This document shows, in pieces, positions 11,874 through 24,839 of a stretch of DNA of 64,000 nucleotides. The DNA is from Phyllostachys edulis. Lineage: Eukaryota; Streptophyta; Magnoliopsida; Poales; Poaceae. Location: assembly GCA_036346405.1 (NCBI GenBank), contig CM070562.1, positions 107,584,999 to 107,648,998 on the forward strand. The letters are read 5' to 3'. A program made the position numbers and the translations under genes. Below the pieces are notes generated by a model, which was not told the DNA's origin, ran no database searches, and worked only from the letters and a program-made list of their open reading frames with translations. Numbering within the stretch: the first letter of the stretch is position 1; every line of letters begins with the position of its first letter.

Positions 11874-12399
11874 GTACTACTACCACATGAGTTTAGGGTC
11901 TGCTTGGTATGGCTCTGCTTTAGGTTTTTGTAACTCCAACTCTAGCTTCACTCTTAGATCCACTTCTATAAGAAGTTGGAGCAGTTTGAGGAGCCGTTTG
12001 GTTAGAAAATTAGCTCTAACTCCAGGAATGAGAATAATGTTTGTAAAAAGAGTGTACTACCCTTGTTTTGTGACTTGTAATTTTTTTTCCGTATTGCATA
12101 ACTTATAACAGTTTAGTAAGTTGATTTCAGTTATGTTGTGCATTTATTTTTACATTTTTTTGGCCATGTGCCATCCTTTTGGCCAACAATCGATTTTTTT
12201 ATAAATAAAACATACATAAACATATGAAGTTCATAACAAATGTTCTAACTCAAGGAGTATCATAACGAAGCGTAGAAAACTCATGAATCGAATTACAAGT
12301 GTTCAAAATCACCACTCATGCCCAATTTGTTACACACAAGTCGATACAATATACAATATTACAATGCATACAAAGCATCAGTTGAGAAGATGTGAAAAA

Positions 12400-12630
12400 C
12401 AATTATTAGTCCCTATACCATTTTGTACACGTTGCATGACTGTAGTTAGGCAGAAATCTTGGTGCATGTCTCCATGCAAATCACACATTCATTCTCCTTT
12501 CCACATCCTTGTTACAAAGCACCCTCCGATCTTCCATGTGCTTCCTGCTCACTATGTCTTTGCATTGACCTTCCTTTCAGGCCCCTCTCGAGAGTTACCA
12601 TGCACAGACAAACCTGTCAATAAGTAATCG
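12400..12630 (-). pseudogene. RING-finger E3 ligase gene relic (copy A)
   Basis: On the minus strand a frame ends in NECVICMETCTKI, and after a frameshift another continues LPNYSHATCTKWYRD. Together these look like the first half of a C3HC4 RING of the plant family with the form ICMExxxKxVLPNCxHxxCxxCYRDW. The third Cys position is Tyr here and a later one is Trp, so two zinc ligands are lost in addition to the frameshift. Copy B equivalent is about 51420-51665. It sits inside the Harbinger-like element and is probably a captured or pre-existing gene fragment. Not functional. Confidence 0.6.
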
Positions 12631-14333
12631 CATGATATAACAATGTAGATTGCAAACAATCAAAACAGCAGGCAGTTAGGCACAGAAAAAATTGTTTAGG
12701 TAATTCTTAGAGATAGGCTTCAGTTCTGTACTTATCATGTTGTGAGACTGTTATATCTAAAATGAGTTACTATCTGTTAGGAAAATGGTTTTCCTCAGAC
12801 CTTAGTAAGTAGGACATGAATTGAATAGGTAAATTAGGACAGACGACTCAAAAAGAACATCATCGTCTCAGTGACTACTTGGTCCTGTTCATGCCTAATA
12901 CTTGTTGCATTTCATTCATGTATCGTGTTTGTTGTTTCTTGTTCTTTATAAACCTTGAAGTTTTTTTTTTGTGCGTATGCTAATTCTGAACTTAATCGAC
13001 GCTCAGCCAGAGTGTTGAAAACTAGCGAGATCGATTCAACATGGAAAAGTCCTCCCTGTCCCTCATAAGTAGATTGCCAGCAATTTTCCTCCCCTTCCAT
13101 TCTTCCACTTAACCCAATTTAAACAATTAGGTTGGGGCATAAGTGAGTGGTAATATGTGTAAGTTAATAGATAAGGTTTGCATACATGCATTTCCTCTGT
13201 GCATTTTAGAGTTCAAACAAGGTGAAAATCCAATAATCATGTGCCAAGTGTAATAGTGCCTCTCCTTTTATCTGTCTAAAGCGCACTCAGCACCCAAAGT
13301 TACATTTGGTGACATTTTCACCCCTAAACATTTATAGGAGTTCCATGCGGTATTTGACCTGAGTTGTGCTAGTTTTCTTTGAGATATCCTGTATCTATAA
13401 TTTTAAATCTTATTGGAATGCTTCATATGAATGAGATGTCATACGTTTGCAAAAATACTTCCTAGTTCTACTACCTATGCACAATCATTTTTTGACATTC
13501 ATACGACAGTTCTGAATGCCATATGCTTTCTTGAGGAAAATCATGAGAGTGACACATGTTGAAGATATGCATAGTGAAGCTTTGGTTAAGCTCATATAGT
13601 CATATTGGTTCTAGTCCTTTGCAGTCAAAAGAGTCCATCTACTTTAAGAATAAGTTCCTCGCAGACATTGATATGATTAGTGCGTCGTGGTATCTATTGA
13701 TTTATGTGATGTGCATGGGGGTGGTAATTCTCTAATTTGTTGATCTCTCCACAAGTTTAGGGAACAATGGAATCTATAGCTTTCACCACATCACTGGCTA
13801 GAATTGGGTTTGTAATCACTTAAATCGTCACGTGCCTCTGCCTTCTCTTCTCTTTTGTATAGAAACCAAAATTTCTGCTTGGTATCCTTTTGGCAAAAAC
13901 AATAGATTTGAGCATAATCCGAAAGATAGGACTCATTAAGTCATTTTAGCATATGAATTGTGTATGTTTATCGTGCTTGTGCATAGTGAACACAGATTTT
14001 AGCATATGAATTGCTTATGGGGTGTTACATATAAATAGGTGGGTTTTATTTTGTTTCTGAACACAGGTTTTTTGCCATGTTGATTAATCTCAACACAAAT
14101 CAACCAAACTCAACAGATCGATATAGATCTAGCAAAAAAAAACTAATGGGGGCAGCGGCAAATCGCCATGGGGACTCACTTTCAAGCCCCATGGTCAGGG
14201 GATGCCGGCGGGGAAGAAGATGCCGAGGCCAGGTGCGCTGGGGAGGGAGTGTTGGCTTCGCCGGCTACTATGCACGCGAAAACTCTTGGACACACACAAG
14301 CTCCATGGAGAAGATGAACAAGTGACAACCGAG

Positions 14334-15553
14334 TGTTTGGTGCTGCCCAAAAAACTGCGACCGCTTTTCACTGTTTTTCCTTCTCCTTTTATTCTGGTCA
14401 AAAGACTTACATATAACTAATAGCTCTAATGCACTACTAGTAATTCCATGCACAAAACATGCCCACTAGTGCCGTCGTTTCTAGCCACATTGATGCCATT
14501 ACATGCAAATAAACACTAATGCTATATGCAAAAACCAATTAAGTCAAGATTGTAGCTAACAATTTTCTCCCTAATCTTGACATGCCGAATCGCCGTTGCG
14601 GATCGCCTGCAACCTATTGCCACAGCGCAAAATACTAACTCACGCCATGCATTATCTTCACTAGATGGATGCATGCAGCTACTTTGAAGGAGGATCAACT
14701 CATCTCACGTGCATACCTTCTCAACTAACTCGAACACATTTAGAGCTAGTCTCACGCTCTGCAACGTGTACATACTCATGTCCTCACAGCTACATGCACT
14801 AACCGCTAACACATGACTGATCCAATAACACATGCATGTGCACATAATTGCTGGCTTCACTTGACTGCCGATCTGCTCACTTCGTTGCTGATCCATCCAC
14901 TACGCCATGACGCCACACATGCAACTCTCTTGGATTTAGCCCACTACTATGACTCTATACGGCAACAAAGCCATGCAATATAAATGAACATGATGAACAC
15001 ATAAATAACAAGATTAGTTCCAACTGAGCTTCAGAGTAGCGTCGGTTCGTCATCCACGTCCGCCGCAATGAAGAGTGTCTTATTCTTCACCACCTTCTTC
15101 GGTTTAGGACATTCCTAAGAGTAGTGCCAGTAGTTCTGGCAATTGTAGCACCGAACTTTCGCTTTGTCGTAGGTGCTCTTCTTGCCAGAAGAGCCGGAGC
15201 CGCCTTCCTTGTTCTTGGCCCTGGACTCTCATTGGACGTAGGTGAGCAGCAGGTGCTCACCTTCCTCCTCACCAACCATGTGGCGCTCCTCGAACGCCTT
15301 TAGCCGCCCGAACATTTCTGTCGATCGTTTGGTGCTGCCCAAAAAACTGTTGCCGCTTTTCACTGTTTTTCCTTCTCTTTTTATTTTGATCAAAAGACTT
15401 ACATACAACTAATAGCTCTAATACACTACTAGTAACTCCATGCACAGAACATGCCCACTAGTGCTGCTGTTTCTAGTCACATTGATGCCATTACATGCAA
15501 ATAAACACTAATGCTACATGCAAAAAATAATTAAGTCAAGATTATAGCTAGCA
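14334..15553 (-). mobile_element. Small LTR element carrying a gag zinc-knuckle fragment (TR-GAG-like, copy A)
   Basis: Two 228-bp direct repeats, 14334-14561 and 15326-15553, share more than 200 aligned bases, including CATGCAAATAAACACTAATG-type sequence. On the minus strand they start TGTTAGCTA and end near CCAAAC(A/G). The roughly 760-bp interior carries a minus-strand reading of a gag C terminus (about 15030-15315): a Lys/Gly-rich linker and zinc knuckle CYNCQNYWHYS-stop-EC of the C-x2-C-x4-H-x4-C type, interrupted by stops. This matches the idea of terminal-repeat elements that keep only gag (TR-GAG). I see no convincing target duplication. Confidence 0.75.
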
Positions 15554-16036
15554 GGGAGAAGCCGAGGCCGGGTGCGCCGGGGAGGGAGAAGTCGAGGCCG
15601 GGTGCGCTGGGGATGAGGAAGCCAACACCGCCGGGAGGAAGATGTCACCTCGCTGTCCGCCGGGAGAAAGATGTCGCCTCGTTACGCCTCGCCGGGAGGG
15701 TCGTCTCCCAGTCACCGCCTCCTCTCTCTCTCTCTAGGGTTTCTCTGGGGCTCGAGCTTGGGTGCAAAGACGAGGGGGGGTTGCAAAGAGTGAGGGTTCG
15801 AACTGTGAAGGGTAGTCCAATGGCATATTATGGGTAATTATCCCCAACTTCTAGTGATATTTTGTTTTGTTAGCCCATAGCTCCCCACTTGGAGCAAAGT
15901 TCCACATACTCCCGAAAATTACACCACGGATCGCTCTATTCGAGGTTGCTCTAACTTTAAAAATTTATAGAGCTACCTCGTTTAGACAGACTCCACTCAC
16001 TCCAAGTATAAAGCTAAGAGCATGCCAAACATTGCC

Positions 16037-19000
16037 TTAGTCGACAAGAGCTACATTAGCAGGCCTTTTCTCGTGTTCAAATCATGTACTAGTCTAGTAC
16101 TACCATTCTGTCTCCTGTCATAACATGCACCAGGCTGCATATATTCCTGGACTGAACGATGCACAAGGCTGATTAAGAAAGGACATAGTAACGACTATCA
16201 TTGCGAGCCGCACTTAATTTTCCAATTGATGAAGACACGCTGAAATGAAGAAGTTAATTTCAGCTTCACAAAGTCCAAGTTACAGTACCGGACCGATGTC
16301 TGTCTGATCGTGAGGTGAGAGGCAATTCGCATTTAGGCGCTTCTGTCTGTCTGACATACACTGAAAAGGCCGGCCGGGTTAAAGGCACACGTTTTGCACG
16401 TATGCGACTACTTATCCTGAAATTGTCTCTTCTTTGGTTTTCAGAACAAAAGCCGGTGTTCTTCTCCTCCTCTTCTTGTCGTTGTCACCTGTGATTTTGT
16501 CACACGGTTGCATGTGTTGTGGCACACACAGAAGAGCATGCCTAGTCCACAAGAGAATCGCCTGTCTGAATAAACTGAGTTGAGAAGCACAAGTTCAGCG
16601 CGACATGTACCCTGATATCTCGACAGAAAAGGAAATGACGCTGCTAATTCAAGAGGATTAGTCGCAGCGTCATGATAACGCGCGCGCCTACTTGATTAAG
16701 CCAATTACGAGTAAGTGAACTCACGCATCCATGTTCGCCTCGCGTGCGGCAGGTGCAACGTACTTGAGGTCGGCAAAATCCAAACGAGTCTTTGCAGAAG
16801 TAGAGATGCGACCCCAGCAATACGCTAGATGTAAAGTATCTTGTATGCTAGTTACTCCATGATACTTACATGACTACTTTGCAGTTGGACTTTGAGATGT
16901 CCGGGTAATGGTTCAGTGACAAAGCTAGAGATTAGATGATGGAGAACCACACTTCACACTCACAATTCTATAGTTTGTACAATGATTTCATAACATCATA
17001 AATCCAACACATAGGTTCTAAATTTGTAAAAAGCATAATGCAAATAGTTCAAATAAGATCTTACATGAATAGAAAATTACAAAATATGCAACTATGCAAA
17101 GAAAATTATAATACTACTTTACGCGTTTTCATGCCTCGAAAACGTTCCATTACATTATCTTCACTAACCTTCAAGAAAATTTCTCTATCAATAAATGTGA
17201 CTAAACAATCATTCAAGAATTGACATATCGTAACAAAATTTTCAAATTTCCATTCACAATTAAGCTCACATAAATATGGAGAGATGCAAATATAAACTTA
17301 AGCTCACTTGCTTTATGAACATATAGCTAGTAAATTGTAAACATACACATTAATCTCAAAGAAATATAAATCGAGAACCCTCACCTTAAAGCTTCTAGCT
17401 TCACGCACTTCTACTCGGTGGTGGATCGCTCCCGGCTTCACACTTTCACAGAGATTGTGCAGCTCTACAAGTTCAAGGACACATTAGCTATGCTAATTAT
17501 GAAAATCACTGAGAAGTGAGATAGTGAGATGGCAGACAATAATACCATATGGTCTATCAAGACATGAAGACAACAACCACTGCTCACTACTCGGTACTCC
17601 CGAACTCCAAGTCTCCAACCAACATACAGAAAGCATTCAAAGCAACTCACATGCCACAACTCAAAGCAAGTAAGCAACTCACCTGCTTCATCAATCACCA
17701 GCACGGTAGCACCGGGCACCAGCCCCGTCCCAGCATCCTGGCTGCCGAGTCCCGCGCCATGCTGCCACCCTCTCGTTGTCTTGCGTTGCGCCACCGGTCG
17801 CCTGCTCCCGCGTCGCGCCACCTGCTTGCTGCTTCCCTAGTCCTCGCGTTCGGGAATTGGGGAGTTCTAAGGAGAGATTAGGGATTTAGGGTTGGGAAGG
17901 AGATGATTGGAATGGTGTACTCGGCTAGCTGTCGGTTGGAGTCTTAGACCAGCTGGTGAGGTAGGCCGTAGGCGGTAGGCACGAATGGAGTCATCAGTCA
18001 TGGACCTTCGGTGGTGGCCTGGTGGGCTACGCTTTCATGGCAAAGTACCGGAAAGGCATAAACATAGCCCGCTGAATACTGATTCACTGAAGTTTGAGGT
18101 GTGACTGAGTGAAGAACTGATGAACTGATCCTCTGTTGTTCTTCATATTTTTTGGGGTGACGGTACATATCCAGCACATCTGCTGGTTCCGTCCTGGTAA
18201 TGGAGACATATCAAAAAAAAGGAGAGCTTGTCAAACATACTGTACCCTACGTACGTAACAGTCGCAGTAATCAAACTGATCTTGGTGCATAATTTCTACA
18301 GTAGAAAAGCGCGGAACAATTTACACTAGCACAGTTAGCCGAGTAAGCAGAGCACCTGCCCATTCTTTTAAACAAAAATTACAATACTAGTGTATTCTTT
18401 GTTTCGGCTTCAACCAATCTTCAAAACGTCTATATATGCGAATTTAAACGTTGAGAGCCCACGGCACCATGCTTAGGCATCAAATCAGAGTGGCTTGTTG
18501 TGTACCAAACATCTACTAAAACCTAGAATTCTCTAGCGTTGCAACTACGGTAGAGACGCACGGTGTTTCTCTGTATCAATGAACATGAGCAATCAATTGG
18601 ATTGCGGACAGATGAGACCGATCGTCACAGCCAAATCCAAACAGTATTTTTTAAAAAATCTCCGGTGCTTTTTGTACGGTGATTTAGAGCCGTGCTACTC
18701 CAGCACCACCGCTTGTCTGTATTGTTCTACGGAGATTCTCTGCTGTACCAAAGAGAATCCGGATTCTAAGACCTTCCTTGTGCAATCTTTTACCTAGCAT
18801 TCGAGATGAGATCCCAAAACCTTACAAAAAGAAAACCTTTGTTTACTGGAAAAGTGCATGGCCATCCTGGCCTAGCTGGCCCCCCCTGCAGCGTCAGAAC
18901 AGACTCACAATTCCAAACAGTAACCGGCTACAACACCAGCTACGCGCTCACTCCCCACACCCGGCTTTGGATGCTATTGCTAGGGGCACTGTTTTCCCTT

Positions 19001-20809
19001 TATTATATAACATATTGTGTCAGGCACCTTTCATTTCATTTCAGTTAGGAAGAATCCTCCCTCCGAGTTATCGGCTGATTTGACAATTTTTTATTGGTAA
19101 CCAGCAAAAGTAGCATTCTCTCTTTACACAATTACAAAATTAGCACAGCGAGAGAGAGGTTAGGCAGACGTGCGGCTCTCCCGGATCATGGCAGCGATGG
19201 AACAACGCATCGAGAGGGAGAAGGACACGTACCATGTTTGGGGTGCGATGTAGGTTCCTACTATACTCCTAATCCACGGAAGAAACCTGACACACACCGT
19301 GACGAAAAACAGTTTCTCTCATTTCTTCTTCTTCATCTCTTTTCAATGTGTGCGGATGTCTTTGTCTTCTTTGAATCGAGTTGTCTCTTCTCCTGGCGAC
19401 ACCGAGAAGAAGAGTGAGCGTATCTCATAACTATTACCGGCCGCCATGAGTTCGCCTACATGGGGCGTTAATAAGGTTTCGAGGCGGTCTTTTGTGCGAT
19501 CGCAACATCGCAATGCATCGAGCCTCATTGCTTCTTGTTCTTCATCAAGCCCGACTGTAAACTATTTGTGCGACCAAACGATAATATTATTCTTGCATAT
19601 ATTTCGAAGCGCAATATGTTGGCCGCTGTTAGTATTGCTTTATACATCTCTAGTTATATGTGATATATGTCTCATAATAAAACCCTGGAATTAAAATATT
19701 ACGTATATTTCAACTAGGTGGGCCTTGCGTCTCGTTTATTAGTACTCGTAAATCAACATCTCCCTCCATGTCATGGTGTCATCGGTACTCCTTAGTTTGA
19801 CATAATTGCGTTATCAACTCTGCGTTAGTATATTGCTGACGTGGTGCTAAGTTGAATATAAATGCTACTGTGGATGTACGATGTACCACCTTTCATGGAT
19901 AAGACAAAATGTTGACTTCTCGCGTCGACTTATAAATCCGGCAAAAATGCCTCAGTGCGAAACATGCTGCAACTAGTATTAGTCGACGTGACGACGCATG
20001 GTTTAGTAATAAAGTATGATGAATTGACAATATGATCATCCTGCCGTAACTGTGATGCAAGAAAGATGATTTGTTTAGTTACTCGCCTTGTTTCATCAGG
20101 AGTACTAAATGGAAGGCAAATCCTTATCCTACCAAACCGCATCAAGCAATAAAGTGCAAGCAAAATCTTAATCCTACTAATAACGGCTGCTGAGTGCACA
20201 GTGCACTTCATCACAAAGTCAGCTGATGCACAATTGCGCACACACATGAGAGGACGCCTATCATCTGTCATCGTTATCTGATGTCGCGGATAAACGTCTG
20301 ATAATCGGCGGCATTGGCGTGCTGTTTATGAATATCTTCGCGGCGATTTGAACCGTCCCTTCACACTTGATATTATGCAAATCCCACGTGAGAGGGTGTC
20401 TCATTTATTGCAGGAGTACACTATTTATATTCTCCTCCAGAGGAAGCTGGCCCCACCTGGCAGGTACAGGACGGCCGGTGTACAAACAGGCCTCCATTCC
20501 CACATGCCCTCCATTAATGGAGGTAGGCTTTGCTGCCTGCTCTCCTCATCTCTTTCCTATGTACCGACCATTTCGCAGGGATTTTTTATGCCATCGGTGC
20601 TAGGTCACGCCAGGTCTACATACACGACACGTATACGACATGTGTCTTATAGTATCAGTGTATTTGCTACGTATGACATACAATCTTGATGCCGTTTGGT
20701 GCCACGTAGCATGCAAATCTATTCTTTTCCAAGCAATAGTCCCTCTCCTCCTGAACAGAGGACCATTCGATTTCCCAGTGTCCCCTGCTCTTTGATCTGC
20801 TTCAGCTCT
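16037..20809. other. Gene-poor stretch to the end of contig 1 (copy A)
   Basis: About 4.8 kb without a recognisable gene. AT-rich DNA at 16950-17400 has short frames of no known family. A GC-richer patch at 17690-17880 reads a 100-codon frame on both strands without family likeness. The sequence from 18800 to 20800 is moderately GC with no domain I recognise. Copy B equivalent is 55068-59853. No tRNA or rRNA seen. Confidence 0.6.
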
Positions 20810-20813
20810 CATA

Positions 20814-20913
20814 NNNNNNNNNNNNNNNNNNNNNNNNNNNNNNNNNNNNNNNNNNNNNNNNNNNNNNNNNNNNNNNNNNNNNNNNNNNNNNNNNNNNNNN
20901 NNNNNNNNNNNNN
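20814..20913. other. Assembly gap of exactly 100 N
   Basis: One hundred consecutive N. A fixed 100-N run is the usual placeholder for a scaffold join of unknown size. The sequence left of it ends inside the duplicated block, and the sequence right of it starts something unrelated. The join is therefore probably artificial. Confidence 0.97.
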
Positions 20914-21112
20914 ATGCATGTCCTCTCACCTAACATGAGTGAGTCCATCACACATGACAGCAGAATTTGAAACGGGAAAAACTCTCTAGTTCTTGTCAGA
21001 ATTAAGCTCCTAATTAGCAATGCAGGAAACGCACTTACGACACTTGAATGTATAGCAGTTCGGAGTTGCTCTAGGCTGGTAACTGGCTCAACCTCTCCTC
21101 CAAACTTCATAT

Positions 21113-22260
21113 TTGATACCTCCTCACCACAGGTTGTCTTCAATGCGACTTGGGCTTGTATTTGAGGCCTTCACCATAGGCTATAGAGGCTTCAACAAAC
21201 TTGCCAGCCTTAAAAAGGTCATTCCCCTAGGCTCGATCAGCAACAAGGGGATGTGCTCTAGTGGTCATAACAATAGAGAAGCAGAACATGATCCTAAAAT
21301 GGTTAGTAATACTGGAAGCAGCATGCAACCATATATTGTACATTCCCATGGGAGAGGTACATTACCACGACTACATCATATTTCCTCTAATGGATCATGC
21401 GATCACAATGTGAAACAAGAGGACAAGAAGCAAAATTCATCATTAAGTCACAGCATTTCCAAAGCAGAAGACTCATATATCACAGAAAATTCTACTCTTA
21501 GTAATGGAAAAAGTGGTGGCATTGGGGATCAAGAGGAAAACATAATTAAGCTGCCACAATTGGTCATGACTGGGCTCCAAGATAAGGAAAAGGTACTATT
21601 AACTAAGTATACGTCTATTCTTCGAAATTATAAGAATGTAAAGAGAAGACTTACAGAAGTTGAAACAAAGAAGCAGGAATGTTTGAATGAGATGATAGCC
21701 ATGATAAGTGAACTACGTTGTGCCAATGCAATGAAGGACGAGGAGATTCGATCACTACGTGAACTCCTAAACTCTTCTCTTTCGACATTCGGGGTCACCG
21801 AAGGACCCCAAGCTTTTGCCGCCATAAAAGGAAACAAAGTATATCCTCCATTTCCGGGATAATTATGCGAATTCTAGCACGAAAAATAATCTAAACCTCG
21901 AGGCCCCTAAGGAAGGTGATGCATCATATGGTGCGATTCTGGATCCAAAAGCCTTAATCTTGAGGGCATCAAAATGATTGATGTTGTCAAGATGAAGAAT
22001 GCCTCGCCTCTTGAAGAGAAGTTCAAGAGAGACATTGATGCATTTACGGAGGAGAACCTAGAGTTACGGATGAAGTTCAAAGACATCATTCCAACAGATC
22101 CAAGGATTTCGAGACAAAGTATGAGCAACTACTGATGCGAGATTGATGAGCTAATAAATGAGGACAAGCTCAAGCCAAACAATGGTCGTGCAAATGATAG
22201 CCCTCAAAAGGTCAGATGCCACGGAGAAGCGGCTAAACATGGCATTCTTCACTAAAATGG
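21113..22260 (+). pseudogene. NETWORKED2-like (KIP1/NET family) coiled-coil gene relic
   Basis: A 249-codon frame (21113-21862) ends in a coiled-coil segment with the pattern EKVLLTKYTSILRNYKNVKR, then a Glu/Lys-rich heptad region and KDEEIRSLRELL. This is close to the central coiled coil of plant NET2/kinase-interacting (KIP1-like) proteins, which link actin to membranes. Past the stop at 21862, DNA at about 21960-22160 still reads, in shifting frames, like the family's later FTEENLEF and LLSEIDELI segments. The N-terminal NAB actin-binding domain is absent. The first ATG is probably not a true start. I call it a truncated, frameshifted relic. Confidence 0.65.
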
Positions 22261-23010
22261 AATAGGTATCGCTGTCTACTTGTTATATGCATAAATGGTT
22301 AAACTTTCAGCTAGTGTTCTCCTTTCGACTTGATGGACTAACATGTTATTGTGATAAGCAGGGCTTGTGGATGGAACCAAATTCATCACGCATGGAGCTA
22401 AATTAACTATCAAAGAAACAATACTTTAGATATGATATGCGGGTTGTATCTCAATGCCGATTGCTTGATGCGGCTTATTTCAAGGTTCTTGCAAAGATAT
22501 GCACTGGGATTGATTAGCGCTTACTAATAAATTGTTTTATGTTGGAAGGAGATATATGTATGCTGTACTTTTTTGGCATTGAACTTCTCACTAGCTATAA
22601 AAGACATGATTTTGTTTGTAGGACAGTGTCTCCTTCCAGTGAGGATCACAATATGCACATTCTGAAATGTAGGTGGTGGAACGCCATAAAGAGTCATGAA
22701 ATGTAATACACCTAAGGATAGTTAAACCTTTGTTTGTGTTTATACTTTTAAATGCAAGTATCTGAGTAATAAAATAAATTCGGGTTACTCCATCGTGATT
22801 ACTTTAACTTCTTGATCAACGATTGGTAGAAAATAAAACGACGCAACATCGGTGAAATTCAAACAAGATCTTGTGAAATCCTTACCACTTTTGAGGATTT
22901 TGAGCGAGCGATGTATTGTACATTCTCGCAAAGCCCAAAATGCAAATGTCGGCCCAAAGAAATAAAAAGCACGCCGAGAAAAGTCCGAGAAGAGGCTCCT
23001 AGAAGCAAGA
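22261..23010. other. AT-rich stretch, nothing recognised
   Basis: Follows the NET-like relic. No open frame of note and no clear repeat ends. Confidence 0.5.
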
Positions 23011-23194
23011 TCATCAAAGTTCGATCAGAGTTCGGATCGGCATCGAGCCGCAGAGAGGAAGGTTTTGGATATATATTGTGAGGCACGTCTGGGAGGCCGA
23101 TCCGTGGCGGCGCTTGCATCTGCGTCGTAGCGGCGTTCCATCGAACAATTGCGGGCATCGCCGCGGTAGATGGTTTGCAGCAATAATCACCGAC

Positions 23195-23371
23195 GACAAA
23201 CTTGCCAGCCTTAAAAAAGGTAATTCCCCGCAGCGCATGTCCATGTCAAACTCCCGAGCCACCCTCTCCCGGTCCTCCTCCCCCTCATGCCTCCTCCTCG
23301 CATCGATGTGTGGGTGAGGCCGAGGAGGCCCGTAGCGCATGTCCATGTCGAACTCCCGAGCCACCCTCTCC
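23195..23371 (-). repeat. Duplicated 40-bp coding-like motif
   Basis: A 40-bp sequence starting GCAGCGCATGTCCATG recurs about 102 bp later (23230-23269 and 23332-23371) with few changes. On the minus strand both units read VAREFDMDMR. The preceding stretch ACTTGCCAGCCTTAAAAA also matches 21205-21222, so this block shares sequence with the NET-like relic's start. Confidence 0.75.
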
Positions 23372-24640
23372 GACGTTGCCGTGGTCTGCCATGACAGCAG
23401 AACAGATGGATGGATCGATCACTTTGTGGGGACGGAATCGAATCGAATCGATCGGTTGGGATCGGGTGGGAGAGGCAGAGGTGTACCTGGCGTCGAAGGG
23501 TGGAGATGCACGGCTGCAGCTGCTGGCTGGTGGTGGTGGCGCGCCGCCTTCTTGGAGACACCGCCAGTGGGCTTATTGGCGGCATTGGTGTGCGCCTTCT
23601 GCTGCCGGAAGAAGGACGTCATATCGCCGCCGCTCCTCATGGCTCCGTCGCCTCCGATGATTTTTCTCATCTCTCTGGCGTGTTGTATTGGGGAGGATGA
23701 TGAAGACGAAGGTGGCCGTCGTGGGAGGCGAGGAGGGAACGACAAGAGTAAATGGGAGAGGGCGTGGGGTAGGTGGCCAAACGGGTTCGTGCGATGGGCC
23801 ACACGAGGCACGACACTGTTGGCCCGACACGGGTCGGCACGACAACGACATTGTTCTGGCCGCCGCAGACGACACGATAGTCGGGCCGTGCTCGGCCGAC
23901 ACCCCAAGACGATCGGCCGGACGCAAGACTGACATAGTCTTGCAGTAGTGCCAGTTCTGTTCACTCCAGTGACACCTGACGTTAGGCACTACTAATTGTT
24001 TTAATATACATATATAATTTTATTTTTATTTATTAATATTTATATGATTTTCTTTCCATTTTTAATACTTATATGGTTTTATTTTGTAGTTTTTAAATTT
24101 TATATAGTTCATTTTATAAGTATATATAAATTTATTTTGGTTTTTCTAAATATATATATATTTTATAGGATTGTTTTTCAATTTTTCATGTCTTATGAGC
24201 TAAAAGACACATGTTTTAACGAGCTAGCTATTTGAACATTAATAAAATTCTATTACATTTTCAATATGGTTGTCTCATTGTTTTTCAATTTTCATGTCAA
24301 CTTCTGAATTCTACACATTTTTCTAATTTTTTTGGAATTTTTTGGAATTTTTTGATTTTTTCATTCAGCGGGCCAAATGGGCTAAACGACCCCATTTGGC
24401 CGATAAACGCAGAACGTGCTTGCCCGCCCAAAGACGAAAGGGCGATGGGTCGTGCTGGTGAGCGCAAGACTTCAAGATGAAACGATGGTCGGGTTTGAAT
24501 GGTCATCGTCTTGGGAATGGGTCGGGTATTGCCCGTCTTGCGTCTTGGCCGAACCGCCCATTTGGCCACCTCTAGCGTGGGGCGCGAGGAAGAGCGTGGT
24601 GAGGAAGGCGGCTCAACACGACGACCGCGACGTGGCAAGC
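23372..24640. other. GC-rich then AT-rich repeat DNA, no confirmed gene
   Basis: 23400-23960 is GC-rich with overlapping frames on both strands (up to 197 codons). The minus-strand frame 23419-23964 contains a MTSFFRQQKAHTNAANKP stretch that could be a first exon, but I do not recognise it. 23740-23960 has the GGCCCGACACGGGTCGGCAC style of sequence common in grass transposons. 24000-24350 is very AT-rich. 24360-24640 repeats GGCCAAATGGGC-like words. Confidence 0.45.
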
Positions 24641-24839
24641 TAGGGATGGCAATTGTACCGTTACAGCGTGCAGTGGGTAAATACCTAATAGAGGGGTATG
24701 GGGCCTTTCTCCCCCATGGGTATGAAAATGGGGTAATTCTCGCCCATCGGATAAATCAAGCGCTGAGCATGGGTAAGCTCCACCGTACACCACACATCTG
24801 CCAACCCACGCTGACAGGTGGGCCCAGAAAACCCTAACT

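Larger units (their letters stand above)
11896..16036. mobile_element. Harbinger-like composite element with TTA target duplication (copy A)
   Basis: The left end reads GGGTCTGCTTGGTATGGCTC. The reverse complement of the right end reads GGCAATGTTTGGCATGCTC, an imperfect inverted repeat. Both are flanked by TTA (11893-11895 and 16037-16039). GG-starting ends and a 3-bp TTA duplication fit PIF/Harbinger and Tourist-type elements. The 4.1 kb interior has no transposase I can read. It holds a RING-finger relic (about 12400-12630), AT-rich filler and a nested small LTR element (14334-15553). The ends could instead be two related MITEs that happen to face each other. Confidence 0.6.
1..20809. repeat. 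Copy A of a ~20.8 kb near-identical direct duplication
   Basis: Base 1 aligns with 39104 and base 20809 with 59853, in the same order and orientation throughout. Copy A is cut by the window start on the left and ends at the N gap on the right. Differences from copy B are mostly one-base homopolymer changes plus clusters at CTG, CAG and CCG trinucleotides inside transposons; ordinary substitutions are few. I read this as a redundant contig or haplotig rather than a real tandem duplication, but sequence alone cannot settle it. Confidence 0.95.

Noticed and set aside
23419..23964. Unknown 181-codon minus-strand gene
   Set aside because: Some stretches look coding, but overlapping frames on both strands and no recognisable family or splice pattern leave it unsupported.
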